NCBI GenBank assembly: GCA_018001935.1
Contig: JAGNHB010000059.1
Location: 1-36,344 of the forward strand
Direction of reading: 5' to 3'
DNA: 36,344 nt
Origin: Acidobacteriota bacterium
GTDB lineage: Bacteria > Acidobacteriota > JAAYUB01
The notes beneath the pieces were generated by a model. It was not told the DNA's origin and searched no databases. It saw only the letters and a program-made list of their open reading frames with translations. The position numbers and the translations under genes were made by a program. Numbering within the stretch: position 1 is the stretch's first letter; each line of letters opens with the position of its first letter. Positions 1 to 8,841 of this stretch are shown here, one piece after another.

Positions 1-3000
1 CCTCCTCCAGCCCCCCCGCCGAGTTGTACGCCCGGACTTCCACCTCGTCCACCGCCTCCCCCGCCTTCGGGTTCAGCCCCCCCGCGTTCACGATGCTCAC
101 CTTCGTCCACCACTCGGACGTCGACACTGCGTGCGGAAGGTAGTACACGTTCCAGACCACGACGGACACCGACTCGCTGTCATCGTGACCGCAGTCGTTG
201 GACACGCGCACCCAGTAGCGGGTGTCCGCGTAGACCTGCGGCGTGTGGAAGACGGCGGAGGTCGCCCCGTCCACCGGGTGCGACACGTCGCCGGTTTCCC
301 CTTCGTACCACTGGATCGTCACCGGCTCGGTCCCGGTGTAGGACACGTCCAGCGTGGCGCTGTGGCCGGTGTTGACCTGTTGGGATTCGGGGTTGACCAG
401 GGTGACCACCGGCGGGTCGACCACCTCGACGATCATGATCTTCTGGTCGTTCCCACAGGAGTTGGCCACGACGGCCTTGTAGATCCGCCGCTGGGTCAGC
501 GCCGGGGTGGTGTAGTTCGCCGAGGTCGCCCCCGGGATCAGGGTGAAGTTGACCCCGTCCTCGCTGTCGTACCACGCGACGGCGGGCGGGGGCGTCCCCG
601 CCAGGGCGAGGGCGAAGTGGGCGGACTCGCCGCCGCACACGGTCTGGTCCCAGGTGGCGCCGAGGATGGCGGCCCCGACGTTCACGGTCACCACCGCCGG
701 GTCGCTGGTCACGGTCCCGCAGAGGTTGCTCACCGTGACGGTGTACGTGGCGGTAGGGTCCAGGGGGTTCGTGACGTAGGTGGGCGAGTCGGCGCCCACC
801 GGGGCGCCGTTCATGGACCACTGGTAGTTGGGGGTCGGCGTGCCGGTGGCTCCCACGGTCAGGGTGACCGTCTCGCCCAGGCAGACCGTGGCCGGCTGGG
901 GCTGGGTCCCGATGGCCGGCGCCACGCAGTAGACGGCCTCCACCGTGCCGGTGTCGGTGCAACTGCGCCCCTCGACCGTGGTCGTGAGGGTCCAGGCGTA
1001 GACGCCGTCGGTGGTGTAGGTGTGGCTCACGGACTGGCCGGTCCCGAAGGTGCCGTCGCCGAAGTCCCAGGTGTAGGTCGGGGTGGCGGTGCAGTCCTGG
1101 GTCTGGGCCGTGGCGGTGAAGTTCACTGCCAGCGGCGCCGGGCCGTAGACCGGGTCGGCCGTGCCGTCGCAGGAGAGGAGGGTGCAGGGGGTGGTGTCCA
1201 CACAGCAGTCGGGCGTGGACACGACGAAATTGAGGCTCCAGCCACCCGAGATGTTGCCGATATCCCCACCCACGTCGTCATAGACGTAGAGGCTCCAGTT
1301 CCCGTTGGGGTTCGTCCCGACAAAGGCGGAGAGGGCGCTTCCGTAGGGACCGGCGGGAGCAGGGGCCGGCCACGTGTCACCGGTCAACCAGTTCGTCGGT
1401 TTGTAGGTCCCGGAGGTGATCGCGGTCGCATCCGGGAGGGAGGTCGCGGCGTCATCGTCGAAGGTGAGGTTCACGTTGACGAGGTCCGTGCTGCCGCCCG
1501 CGTCCGACATGAGGATCATTTTCTGCCCCTGCGGCCCGACCAGCAGGATGTCGAGATCATCGGGGTAGGTGTGATTGATCCCCGTGAGGGTGGCGGTTAC
1601 CTTGACCAGCGTGGCGGGGAGGCCCGAAACCGCGATGGTGGAAGGATAAGGGGCGGCGGCCCCCGCCGCGGTGCCCGAGGCGGGAATCGTGATGGTCGCC
1701 GTGTTGGCGAACGGCCCCCCGGTGGAGGTGATGGTGCTGCCCAGGACGAAGCTGTAGGTCACGCTGCCGTAGTCCATGGGCCCGTCCTCCAGGTGCAGGA
1801 GGGCCGTGACGACGGACCCGCAGGGGAAGGAGGGATCCGCCACGAAGGTGAAATTGCGGGTCACGGCGGTCCCGGGAGCCACCGCGCCGAACACCTGCGG
1901 AGCGCCGGGGGAGGTCACGCCGGCGCCGGCCTGGAGGGTCCCCACCAGGTTGGTGGTGGGGCCCGTGCCCGTGTTCCGGACCGTGAGGCCCACGGTCACG
2001 CCCTCGTCGGGGTCGACGGCGCCGTTGGGCGGCGTGCAGAACTCCTCCACCAGCGTCGAGCCGTCGGCGCCGAGACCGGGCGCCGTGATGTTCACCGAGC
2101 CGCCCTGGGTGCAGATTTGCCCCTGGACGGTCACCGTCATCGCCCAGATGAACGTTCCGGCCGTGGTGTAGGTGTGGGAGACCGCCTGACCCGTGGCCGT
2201 GGGGGAACCGTCCCCGAAGTCCCAGGTGAAGACCGGGGTGTCGGAGCAGTTGAGGGTGGCCACGGTCCCCGTGAAGGAGACGGGCAGCGGGACGTTGCCC
2301 CCCAGGGGAGAAGCCGTGGCCCCGCAGGAGAGGATCTGGCAGGCCCCGGCCGGGATGCAGCACGAGGGGTTCACGTCATGGAAGTTGAGGCTCCAGCCGC
2401 CCGACACGTTCCCGACGTCGCCGCCGGCATCATCGTAAACATACAGGCTCCAGGTCCCGTTGGGGTTGGTCCCGCTGAAGGCCGAGAGCGCGGAGGAGTA
2501 AGGCTCGGGCGGCGCCGGGGCGGGCATGCCGTCCGCCGCCCCGCTGTTGGTCGGCCGGTAGGTCCCCGAGACGATGGTGGTGGGGACCAGCGCCGCGGCG
2601 GCGTCGTCGAAGGTGAGGTTCACGTTGACGATGTCCGTCCCGCCGCCGGTGTCGGAGAGCAGCATGACCGCCTGCCCCTGGGGCCCCACCAGCAGGATGT
2701 CCAGGTCGGCCGGGAAGGTGTGGTTCATCCCCGTGAGCGTGGCCGTCACCCGGCCGTTGAAGGGGAGGGGCACACCGGACACGGCGAGGGTGGAGGGGTA
2801 CGGGGCCGCGGCGCCCGCCGCCGTGCCGGACGCGGGGATGGAGATGCTCCCCGTATTGGCGAAGGGCCCGTAAGTGGAGGTCACGGTGGTCCCCAGGACG
2901 AAGGGGTACGCCGCGGTGCCCAGGTCCGTTGCGCCGTCCTGCAGTTGCAGGGTGAGGGTGAGGGTGGACCCGCACGGGAGCAGCGGGTCCGCCGTGAAGG

Positions 3001-6000
3001 TGAAGCTGCGGGTCACGGTGGGGCCGCCCGGCGCGATGGCCCCGTAGGCCTGGGGCGGGCCGGGGTTGGTCACGCCGCCGCCCGGCAGGAGGGTGGCCAC
3101 CAGGCTGGAAGTGGCCCCGTCGCCGGTGTTGCGGAGCCCGAGGTCCACCGTCACGCCCTCGCCGGGGTCGACCGCCCCGTTGGCAGGGGAGCAGTCCTCG
3201 GTCGTGACGCTGGACCCGGCGGCGACGATGTTGGGCGTCCCCGCCTGGCCGCAGCAGATGTACTTCTGGATGTCCAGCTGCACGCAGTAGATGGTGCCGG
3301 TGTCCCCCCCGGCGGCGTCCGTAGCCTTGAGGTTCCAGGTGCCGTTGAGGTCCTTCCCGGCGAAGGCGGAGAGGGGTTCGTCCGGCCGGTAGCTCCCGGC
3401 GAACGGCGGGGTGCCGCTGCCGATGGCGGTGGCGGCATCGTCGTCGAAGACCGTGAAGGTGCCGGTGCAATCAAGGTTCCCGCTCCCGAAGTTGTCGCCG
3501 GCCGATCCGCGCCGGTTGCTGAGGATCACGGTCGTGCCGTCCGGCCCGACGAGGGAGAAGGTCACGTCCCCGTCCCACGTGTGGTTGGCGCGGACCCGGG
3601 CCACGAGCTTCGCCACCTTGCCGGTTCCGCTCACCGTGACGGGCACCAGCACGCCGACGGGGTCGTTGTCGGGGATGGACACGGAGATCCCGCCGCTGCT
3701 GGTGGTGTTGGCGGGCCCCAGCACGCCGGTCCCCCGGACACTGGCAACGTTCCCCAGGTCGGTGGACCCGTCCTGGAGCTGAAGGGTCATCGTCACAGTT
3801 TCCCCGCAGGTGAAGGCGGGGTCCACCGTGAAGGTGAAGTCGCGGGAGACGGAGGCGCCGCCGGCCTTCAGAGCGCCGTAGGCCTGGGCGGCGCTCGGGG
3901 CCGTCACGCCGCCCGTGGCCTGCAGCGTGGCCACCACGTTGGCGGTGTCGGCCGTCCCGATGTTCCGGAGCGCCACGGCGTAGGTGACCGTCTCGCCCAC
4001 GTCCGCCACGCCGTTGGCGGGCGCGCAGCTCTCCGCCGTCAGGGTGACGGTCTCGAGGGCCACCACGGGGGCGGCCACTTCGACGCCGTTGTAGATCACG
4101 AGGGCGTAGTCCTGGTCCAGGGCGGTCCCGTTCCCGGGAACGCCGTCCGAAACGATGTTGGCCCCGGTGATGGTCACGAGGAAGTTCCCCGAAACCCCCG
4201 CGGGCACGAACACGCTCTCCACGTTGTTCCGCGGGTCGGCCGCGCCGCCCGTGACGGAGTCGGCGCCGCTGAAAACGTTGCCTTTGTATGTGTTCCCGCC
4301 CACGGTGACCGTCAGGTCCAGGTTGTTGTTGTAGGCGTTGCCCGAGGTGGCGCCCGGGGCGTCCGTCCAGGCCAGGGTGACCCGGAAGGGCTTCGTGGGG
4401 TCGCTCACGTTCCCCACGACCACGCGGTACTGCCCCGTGGCGGTGAGGAGGTCCGCCGGGAGCTGGTCCTTGAGGATGCGCACCACCCCGTCGAAGGCCA
4501 TGCCCAGGTTGATCATCCCCATCCCCTGGTTGCTGGAGGGGAGGGTGTCGTTGGCGCTGACCCCCGTCATGTAGCGGGTGGAGTTCATCAGGAAGGCCTT
4601 GTTCATGGCCGGGGAGGGCGCCGTCCACCCCTGGTTGATGAAGTACTGGCGGGTGAGGGCGCTGGCGCCCGCCACCGCCGGGCAGGAGTGGCTGGTGCCG
4701 GTGGAGGCCGTGTACCACTGCTGTCCCAGGGGCCAGAAGTTCGAGGAGCCGGGCCCGGCGCAGACGCCGGAGGCGTCGAAGCACGCGGCCGCCGCGCCGG
4801 TTCCGGTCACGGGGTAAGGCGCCAGGCTGGCCGGGAAGACCCCGCCGTCGACGTGGGTGCCCGGCGCCTGGATGTCCGGCTTGATGCGGCCGTCGTCGCA
4901 GGGGCCCCGGCTGGAGTAGGAGGCGATGTCGTTGGCGCTGTCGGACGCCGTGTCGCCGAACCCGCACTGGTCGTTGGCGCCGAAGGGGTTCACGTTCTCC
5001 GCGGCCCCGACGCAGAAGACGTTCTTGCCGCTGCCGGGCGACCCGAGGGTGTTGGAGCCGCTCCCCGAGTTGCCGGCGGAGAAGACGATCACCATCTCCT
5101 GGTTGCCGGCCACCGGGTAGGTGGACCCTGTCGGCTGGGCGTCGCGCACCAGGGCGTCGTAGGCCTGGCAGTCGGCGTTGTAGGCGCCGCCCACGGCCGC
5201 GCCCCACGAGTTGGTGCTGATGCGGACGCCGTCGTTGTAGGCCTTGGACTGCAGGTTCTCGTAGTCCGGGTTGGTGAAGGTGTCGGGGTCGAAGATGACC
5301 GAGGACCCCACCTTGACGAAGGGGCACACCCCGAGCCCGTAGTGATAGCCGTTGGCGTCGGCGTGGGGGGACCCGGCGATGTCGTTGTAGCCGCCCACGA
5401 TGTGGGCGTTGAGGTTCCCGTGGCCGTCGCAGCCCTGCAAGGTGCTCCCGCTGTGGGGCGTACCCTCCAGGCGGCTGTAGATCACCCGGCTCGCCAGAGT
5501 CGTGTTGCCCCCGACGTAGAGGCCGAAGTGATTGGGCGTCGTGGTGGCGTTGTCGATGCCGCTGTCGGTGACGTCCACCGCGAAGTTGGACGTGGTGAAC
5601 TGCGCCTGGGTGAAGCCCTTCCCCGTCAGCCAGGCCAGGTAGCCCGGCCCGGAGGGGACGTTCCCCGTGAGGTTGCCGATCATGATGATGTCCTGGATCT
5701 CGTCCATCTTCCTGTGGCGGAGCCAGGGGTGGATGGAGACGATGTCCGGGCGGCCGGCCAGGGCGTAGACGGCCCGCAGGTTCCCCTGCATCAGGACGTT
5801 CCGGTAGTGCAGGACCGTGTGCTCCCGGACCGGCGGCCGGCCGAAGAGGGCCGTGGCCTGGGCCAGGGTCTCGGCGTTGGTGACGGGGTCGTCGTACAGC
5901 TGGATCTCCACGCCCTCGATCTCGTTGGGGTCGGCATCCTTGGAAGACACCGCTTCCAGGAAGGCCCGGAGGCCGGGCTGCACCTTGAACTCGTCGAGGT

Positions 6001-6550
6001 AGGGCCCCTCCCACTGGACCGGGCCCTTGCCCGCCGCCATCAGCTTGAGGCCGTTCACGGCGCCGATGTCGCCCCAGACCAGGTAGGCGTTGTGGGGGAT
6101 GTAGGCCACGACCTTCACCCCCGTCGCCAGGAGGCCCTCGTACCACTCGGGCCGCACGGGACCCGCGAACTGGACGAGGTGGAGCCGTTTCCCGGCGAAG
6201 GGCTCCAGGGCGTACAGGCTCAACTTCCGGGCTTCCTCCGAACGGGTGTCGATCGGGCCGGTGTTCAGCTCGATGACGTCGTACTCGTCGCTCCGCCGGG
6301 CGCCCGCCGCGGTCAACGCATCGACGATGGCCGGGTCGGCCGCGAAGACCTTGAAGGGCCCGTAGTCCGCGACGAGGCGGCAGCCGAACTCCGTCTGGAC
6401 CCGGTGCGCCAGGACCGGGTCGGAGACCGTGACCTTGAGGGGCTGCGGCGCCGGCCGGGCCCCCAGGGCCCAGGACCCGGCGAGCATCAGGGCCGCCAGG
6501 ATGACCAGCACGAACACGCCGTCGATACGCCGGGAAAAGAGTCTGTCCAC
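1..6550 (-). CDS. Giant secreted S8 (subtilisin-like) serine protease, 3' end outside window
   Basis: The frame is open from a GTG at 6550 to the left edge (at least 2183 codons). AAGGAGGA lies 4 nt upstream of the start. A Sec-type signal segment (about residues 10-32) is followed by a propeptide-like region of about 270 residues. The S8 triad is Asp329 (VTDSGID), His377 (GHGNLNAH) and Ser620 (GTSHSCP), with oxyanion Asn494 in SAGN. The His and Ser motifs differ from the usual HGTHVAG and GTSMAxP. Downstream come three CARDB/DUF11-like domains (near 830-940, 1110-1215, 1485-1595), each followed by a proprotein-convertase P-domain. PKD domains with WDFGDG follow the second and third P-domains. 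Then come about three Ig-like domains (1870-2136) and a new domain that runs off the edge. The product is probably an exported scavenging protease. The C-terminal anchor or sorting signal is not visible. Confidence 0.93.
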   Translation of the reverse strand, partial: MDRLFSRRIDGVFVLVILAALMLAGSWALGARPAPQPLKVTVSDPVLAHRVQTEFGCRLVADYGPFKVFAADPAIVDALTAAGARRSDEYDVIELNTGPIDTRSEEARKLSLYALEPFAGKRLHLVQFAGPVRPEWYEGLLATGVKVVAYIPHNAYLVWGDIGAVNGLKLMAAGKGPVQWEGPYLDEFKVQPGLRAFLEAVSSKDADPNEIEGVEIQLYDDPVTNAETLAQATALFGRPPVREHTVLHYRNVLMQGNLRAVYALAGRPDIVSIHPWLRHRKMDEIQDIIMIGNLTGNVPSGPGYLAWLTGKGFTQAQFTTSNFAVDVTDSGIDNATTTPNHFGLYVGGNTTLASRVIYSRLEGTPHSGSTLQGCDGHGNLNAHIVGGYNDIAGSPHADANGYHYGLGVCPFVKVGSSVIFDPDTFTNPDYENLQSKAYNDGVRISTNSWGAAVGGAYNADCQAYDALVRDAQPTGSTYPVAGNQEMVIVFSAGNSGSGSNTLGSPGSGKNVFCVGAAENVNPFGANDQCGFGDTASDSANDIASYSSRGPCDDGRIKPDIQAPGTHVDGGVFPASLAPYPVTGTGAAAACFDASGVCAGPGSSNFWPLGQQWYTASTGTSHSCPAVAGASALTRQYFINQGWTAPSPAMNKAFLMNSTRYMTGVSANDTLPSSNQGMGMINLGMAFDGVVRILKDQLPADLLTATGQYRVVVGNVSDPTKPFRVTLAWTDAPGATSGNAYNNNLDLTVTVGGNTYKGNVFSGADSVTGGAADPRNNVESVFVPAGVSGNFLVTITGANIVSDGVPGNGTALDQDYALVIYNGVEVAAPVVALETVTLTAESCAPANGVADVGETVTYAVALRNIGTADTANVVATLQATGGVTAPSAAQAYGALKAGGASVSRDFTFTVDPAFTCGETVTMTLQLQDGSTDLGNVASVRGTGVLGPANTTSSGGISVSIPDNDPVGVLVPVTVSGTGKVAKLVARVRANHTWDGDVTFSLVGPDGTTVILSNRRGSAGDNFGSGNLDCTGTFTVFDDDAATAIGSGTPPFAGSYRPDEPLSAFAGKDLNGTWNLKATDAAGGDTGTIYCVQLDIQKYICCGQAGTPNIVAAGSSVTTEDCSPANGAVDPGEGVTVDLGLRNTGDGATSSLVATLLPGGGVTNPGPPQAYGAIAPGGPTVTRSFTFTADPLLPCGSTLTLTLQLQDGATDLGTAAYPFVLGTTVTSTYGPFANTGSISIPASGTAAGAAAPYPSTLAVSGVPLPFNGRVTATLTGMNHTFPADLDILLVGPQGQAVMLLSDTGGGTDIVNVNLTFDDAAAALVPTTIVSGTYRPTNSGAADGMPAPAPPEPYSSALSAFSGTNPNGTWSLYVYDDAGGDVGNVSGGWSLNFHDVNPSCCIPAGACQILSCGATASPLGGNVPLPVSFTGTVATLNCSDTPVFTWDFGDGSPTATGQAVSHTYTTAGTFIWAMTVTVQGQICTQGGSVNITAPGLGADGSTLVEEFCTPPNGAVDPDEGVTVGLTVRNTGTGPTTNLVGTLQAGAGVTSPGAPQVFGAVAPGTAVTRNFTFVADPSFPCGSVVTALLHLEDGPMDYGSVTYSFVLGSTITSTGGPFANTATITIPASGTAAGAAAPYPSTIAVSGLPATLVKVTATLTGINHTYPDDLDILLVGPQGQKMILMSDAGGSTDLVNVNLTFDDDAATSLPDATAITSGTYKPTNWLTGDTWPAPAPAGPYGSALSAFVGTNPNGNWSLYVYDDVGGDIGNISGGWSLNFVVSTPDCCVDTTPCTLLSCDGTADPVYGPAPLAVNFTATAQTQDCTATPTYTWDFGDGTFGTGQSVSHTYTTDGVYAWTLTTTVEGRSCTDTGTVEAVYCVAPAIGTQPQPATVCLGETVTLTVGATGTPTPNYQWSMNGAPVGADSPTYVTNPLDPTATYTVTVSNLCGTVTSDPAVVTVNVGAAILGATWDQTVCGGESAHFALALAGTPPPAVAWYDSEDGVNFTLIPGATSANYTTPALTQRRIYKAVVANSCGNDQKIMIVEVVDPPVVTLVNPESQQVNTGHSATLDVSYTGTEPVTIQWYEGETGDVSHPVDGATSAVFHTPQVYADTRYWVRVSNDCGHDDSESVSVVVWNVYYLPHAVSTSEWWTKVSIVNAGGLNPKAGEAVDEVEVRAYNSAGGLEE
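960..3220 (-). repeat. Tandem duplicated CARDB-P-PKD module inside the S8 protease gene
   Basis: Two consecutive modules of about 383-385 codons are in register. The P-domain stretch LLVGPQGQ recurs 1149 bp apart (near 1541 and 2690). The PKD WDFGDG codons recur 1155 bp apart (1067 and 2222), and so do the CARDB codons (1995 and 3150). An earlier, more diverged CARDB-P pair without PKD lies at about 3260-4050. The gene therefore grew by in-frame duplication of a multi-domain block. Confidence 0.9.
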
Positions 6551-6819
6551 GTCGTCCTCCTTCGGGATGGGTCCTCACGCAGCCAGGGCCGCCATCGAGT
6601 GCCATGAAGCCACGAAAAAAATCCGGGGTGAATCCCGCTGCGAATCAGATGAGGGAATTTTATCAGAAGGTGCGCGGGAAAGGCAAGAAAATTCACGAGA
6701 CTCTGCCCCGGGCGCGACGCGCAGAGGCCCCCATCCGGGGTGATTCTTCTCCGTGCCTCTGTGAGACCCGAATCCGGGCTCCTGGCGGGGTCGTCAAGCT
6801 ATGTCTGACAATACAGCCA
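6551..6819 (-). promoter_or_regulatory. Upstream region and putative promoter of the S8 protease gene
   Basis: On the minus strand a -35 TTGCCT (6681-6686) is separated by 18 nt from a -10 TAAAAT (6657-6662). The -10 is preceded by TGA, giving an extended -10. This leaves a leader of about 100 nt. A 14-nt direct repeat (13 of 14 matching) begins at 6621 and at 6733, either side of the promoter. A stretch at 6747-6766 reads TCACAGAGGCACGGAGAA on the minus strand, a style of sequence common between genes in such genomes. No gene is evident here. Confidence 0.6.
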
Positions 6820-8223
6820 TCAGACAGCATCCGGCACCGGTCCCGGCCCCGGTGCGGGGAGGGGCCCCGAGAGGCGTGCCCGGCACTCTCCGGCGGGGGA
6901 CACCGTCTCGATCACGACGCGGACGTCGGCGTTGAGGGGAAGGTCGGCCCCGGGCAGGACGACGGGGACGTAATTCTCCGTGAGGGCGCGGGCGCCGGTG
7001 GTCTTTCCCGTGCGCCGCCCCAGGACCAGGGCCGGCAGCTCCACCCCGGCGAGAGAGCGGCGGAAATCCCGGGAGAGGGTCTTCCCGAGCGCCAGGAAGC
7101 GGGCGGCGCGGTCCCGGACGACGCGGGGGTCCACGGGGTCGGGGAAGGCTGCGGCGGGGGTCCCAGGCCGGGGGGAGAAGGGGAAGACGTGGAGGTAGGC
7201 CAGCGGCAGGGAGGCGACGAAGTCGAGGGAGTCGAGGAAATCGGCGTCCGTCTCCCCGGGGAACCCCACGATGACGTCGGCGCCGATGGCCGCGCGGGGT
7301 CTGCACCCGGCCAGCCGGCCCACGACGCGCCGGTATTCGCCGGGCCCGTAGGTCCGGTTCATCCGCCGAAGCGTCCGCTCCGAGCCGCTCTGGAGCGGGA
7401 CGTGGAAGTGCGGCGCGATCCGGGGCTCCCCCCCGATCAACGCCAGGAGGTCCTCGTCGAATTCGGGGGGTTCGATGGAACTGAAGCGGAGGCGCCCGAT
7501 GGACGTCCGGCGCATCAGGGTGCCGGCGAGGGCGGCCAGGGAGGTGGGGGGGCGCCGGTCCCGGCCGTAGAGGCCCAGGTGGATCCCGGTCAGGATGATC
7601 TCCCGGGTCCCCTGCCCCGCCAGTTCGGCCACGCGCTCGACGACCTCGCCGGGGTCGGCGCTCCGGGGGGCCCCGCGGACGCTGGGGACGATGCAGTAGG
7701 CACAGTTCCCCGCACAGCCGTCCTGGATCTTGACGAAAGGCCGGGTGTGACCCCGTCGGGCCACGGCCACCGGCAGGGGGGCCTCGTCCGGACCGTCCCC
7801 GGGGCTTTCCAGGCCGGCCCGGGCAGCGGCGCGCGGCGGGTCCCCCGCGAGGGCCGGGGGGGCGGCCTCTCCCGCCGCGGGGCCCGATTCCCACTGCGCG
7901 GCCAGCCGGGCGACGGTCTGGGCCCGGCGCGTCCCCAGCACGGCCGCCACGCCGGGGATCGCGGTCAGCGCCGCGGGATCACGCTCGGGGTAGCACCCCG
8001 CCACGACGATGCGCGCGGCGGGGTTCGCCCGGTGCAGCCGCCGGACCCGGTTCCGGGCGTCGTGGTCGGAGCGGTGCGTGACGGTGCAGGTGTTGATCAC
8101 GACGAGGGCGGCGAGGGCGGGGTCGTCCGTCTCCTCGTGCCCGTCCCGCCGGAGGGCGTCCGCGATGGCGTCGCCGTCGGCCTGGTTCACCCGGCACCCG
8201 AAGGTGCAGAGGTAGAATTTCAT
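6820..8223 (-). CDS. mtaB: tRNA (N6-threonylcarbamoyladenosine(37)-C2)-methylthiotransferase MtaB
   Basis: A 467-residue radical-SAM methylthiotransferase that adds a methylthio group to t6A37 of ANN-decoding tRNAs. The N-terminal UPF0004 domain has the three cluster cysteines Cys10 (FGCRVNQ), Cys46 (NTCTVT) and Cys77 (GCYPE). The radical-SAM motif is Cys170-xxx-Cys174-xx-Cys177 (GCAGNCAYC). A TRAM-like C-terminal region follows. CRVNQAD and VKIQDGC favour MtaB over MiaB or RimO. The linker at residues 110-150 is unusually rich in Ala, Pro and Gly. The ATG overlaps the purE stop as ATGA, so translation is probably coupled. The reading frame happens to stay open far upstream, antisense to the 8842-9900 gene, but the homology starts at this ATG. 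Confidence 0.95.
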   Translation of the reverse strand: MKFYLCTFGCRVNQADGDAIADALRRDGHEETDDPALAALVVINTCTVTHRSDHDARNRVRRLHRANPAARIVVAGCYPERDPAALTAIPGVAAVLGTRRAQTVARLAAQWESGPAAGEAAPPALAGDPPRAAARAGLESPGDGPDEAPLPVAVARRGHTRPFVKIQDGCAGNCAYCIVPSVRGAPRSADPGEVVERVAELAGQGTREIILTGIHLGLYGRDRRPPTSLAALAGTLMRRTSIGRLRFSSIEPPEFDEDLLALIGGEPRIAPHFHVPLQSGSERTLRRMNRTYGPGEYRRVVGRLAGCRPRAAIGADVIVGFPGETDADFLDSLDFVASLPLAYLHVFPFSPRPGTPAAAFPDPVDPRVVRDRAARFLALGKTLSRDFRRSLAGVELPALVLGRRTGKTTGARALTENYVPVVLPGADLPLNADVRVVIETVSPAGECRARLSGPLPAPGPGPVPDAV

Positions 8224-8726
8224 CCGGGAAACTCGGCCTTCAGCTGTGCAGATTGTTTGTCCACGGCCTCCCGCATCTCGTCCCGGAGCGTGTGGAGGCG
8301 GAGGGCGACCTCCGGGTCGGCCGTGGCCAGGACCTGGGCGGCGAAGATGGCGGCGTTGCGCGCCCCGGCCTTCCCGATGGCCATGGCGGCCACGGGGACC
8401 CCCCCCGGCATCTGGGCGGTGGACAGGAGGGCGTCCAGGCCCTTCAGGGGCGAGGAATCGATGGGCACCCCCAGCACGGGGAGGGTGGTGTGGGCGGCGA
8501 CGACGCCCGCCAGGTGGGCGGCGGCGCCGGCCCCGGCCACCAGGACCCTCAGGCCGCGGGACCGGGCGGATTCGGCGTAGCGAGCCGTCCGATCGGGGGT
8601 CCGGTGGGCGGACGCAACCTCCACCTCGAAAGCGATCCCCAGCTTCTTCAGCATGTCGGTGCACTCCCGCATCACGTCCATGTCGTTGGCGCTCCCCATC
8701 AGGATCCCCACCCGCGGCTCTGCCAT
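8220..8726 (-). CDS. purE: N5-carboxyaminoimidazole ribonucleotide mutase PurE
   Basis: A class I PurE of 168 residues, the usual length, acting in de novo purine synthesis (N5-CAIR to CAIR). The conserved substrate loop GSANDMDVM is near residues 11-19. SAHRTPD carries the catalytic His. [14 protein letters not shown] and the tail around [14 protein letters not shown] are typical. The start is fixed by GAGGAGGT (8731-8738), 4 nt before the ATG at 8726. The gene leads a two-gene unit with mtaB. purK, the usual partner of class I PurE, is not next to it. Confidence 0.96.
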   Translation of the reverse strand: MAEPRVGILMGSANDMDVMRECTDMLKKLGIAFEVEVASAHRTPDRTARYAESARSRGLRVLVAGAGAAAHLAGVVAAHTTLPVLGVPIDSSPLKGLDALLSTAQMPGGVPVAAMAIGKAGARNAAIFAAQVLATADPEVALRLHTLRDEMREAVDKQSAQLKAEFPG

Positions 8727-8755
8727 CGAAACCTCCTCGTCGAAGATGGAGGCAC

Positions 8756-8784
8756 ACTCTAGCGGATTTTTTCTTGATCGGCAA
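8756..8784 (-). promoter_or_regulatory. Putative sigma70-type promoter for purE-mtaB
   Basis: The minus strand reads TTGCCG (8784-8779), 17 nt, TAGAGT (8761-8756), leaving a leader of about 25 nt to the purE SD. It overlaps the -35 of the divergent promoter, so the two units may compete for polymerase. Confidence 0.6.
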
Positions 8785-8804
8785 CGGCAAATTCCGGGTA
8801 TAAT
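8774..8804 (+). promoter_or_regulatory. Putative promoter for the 8842-11111 unit
   Basis: A consensus -10 TATAAT sits at 8799-8804. The best -35 is TTGATC (8774-8779) with a long 19-nt spacer. The leader is about 30 nt before the SD GGGAGGGA at 8831-8838. Confidence 0.55.
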
Positions 8805-8841
8805 CCGCCCTGGCCTTTCCAGCCACTCCGGGGAGGGATTC

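Noticed and set aside
131..6607. A 2158-codon plus-strand open frame
   Set aside because: It is the exact antisense of the S8 protease frame. Its product is rich in Arg, Gly, Val and His and has no motifs, and the minus strand has an SD, signal peptide and intact catalytic residues.
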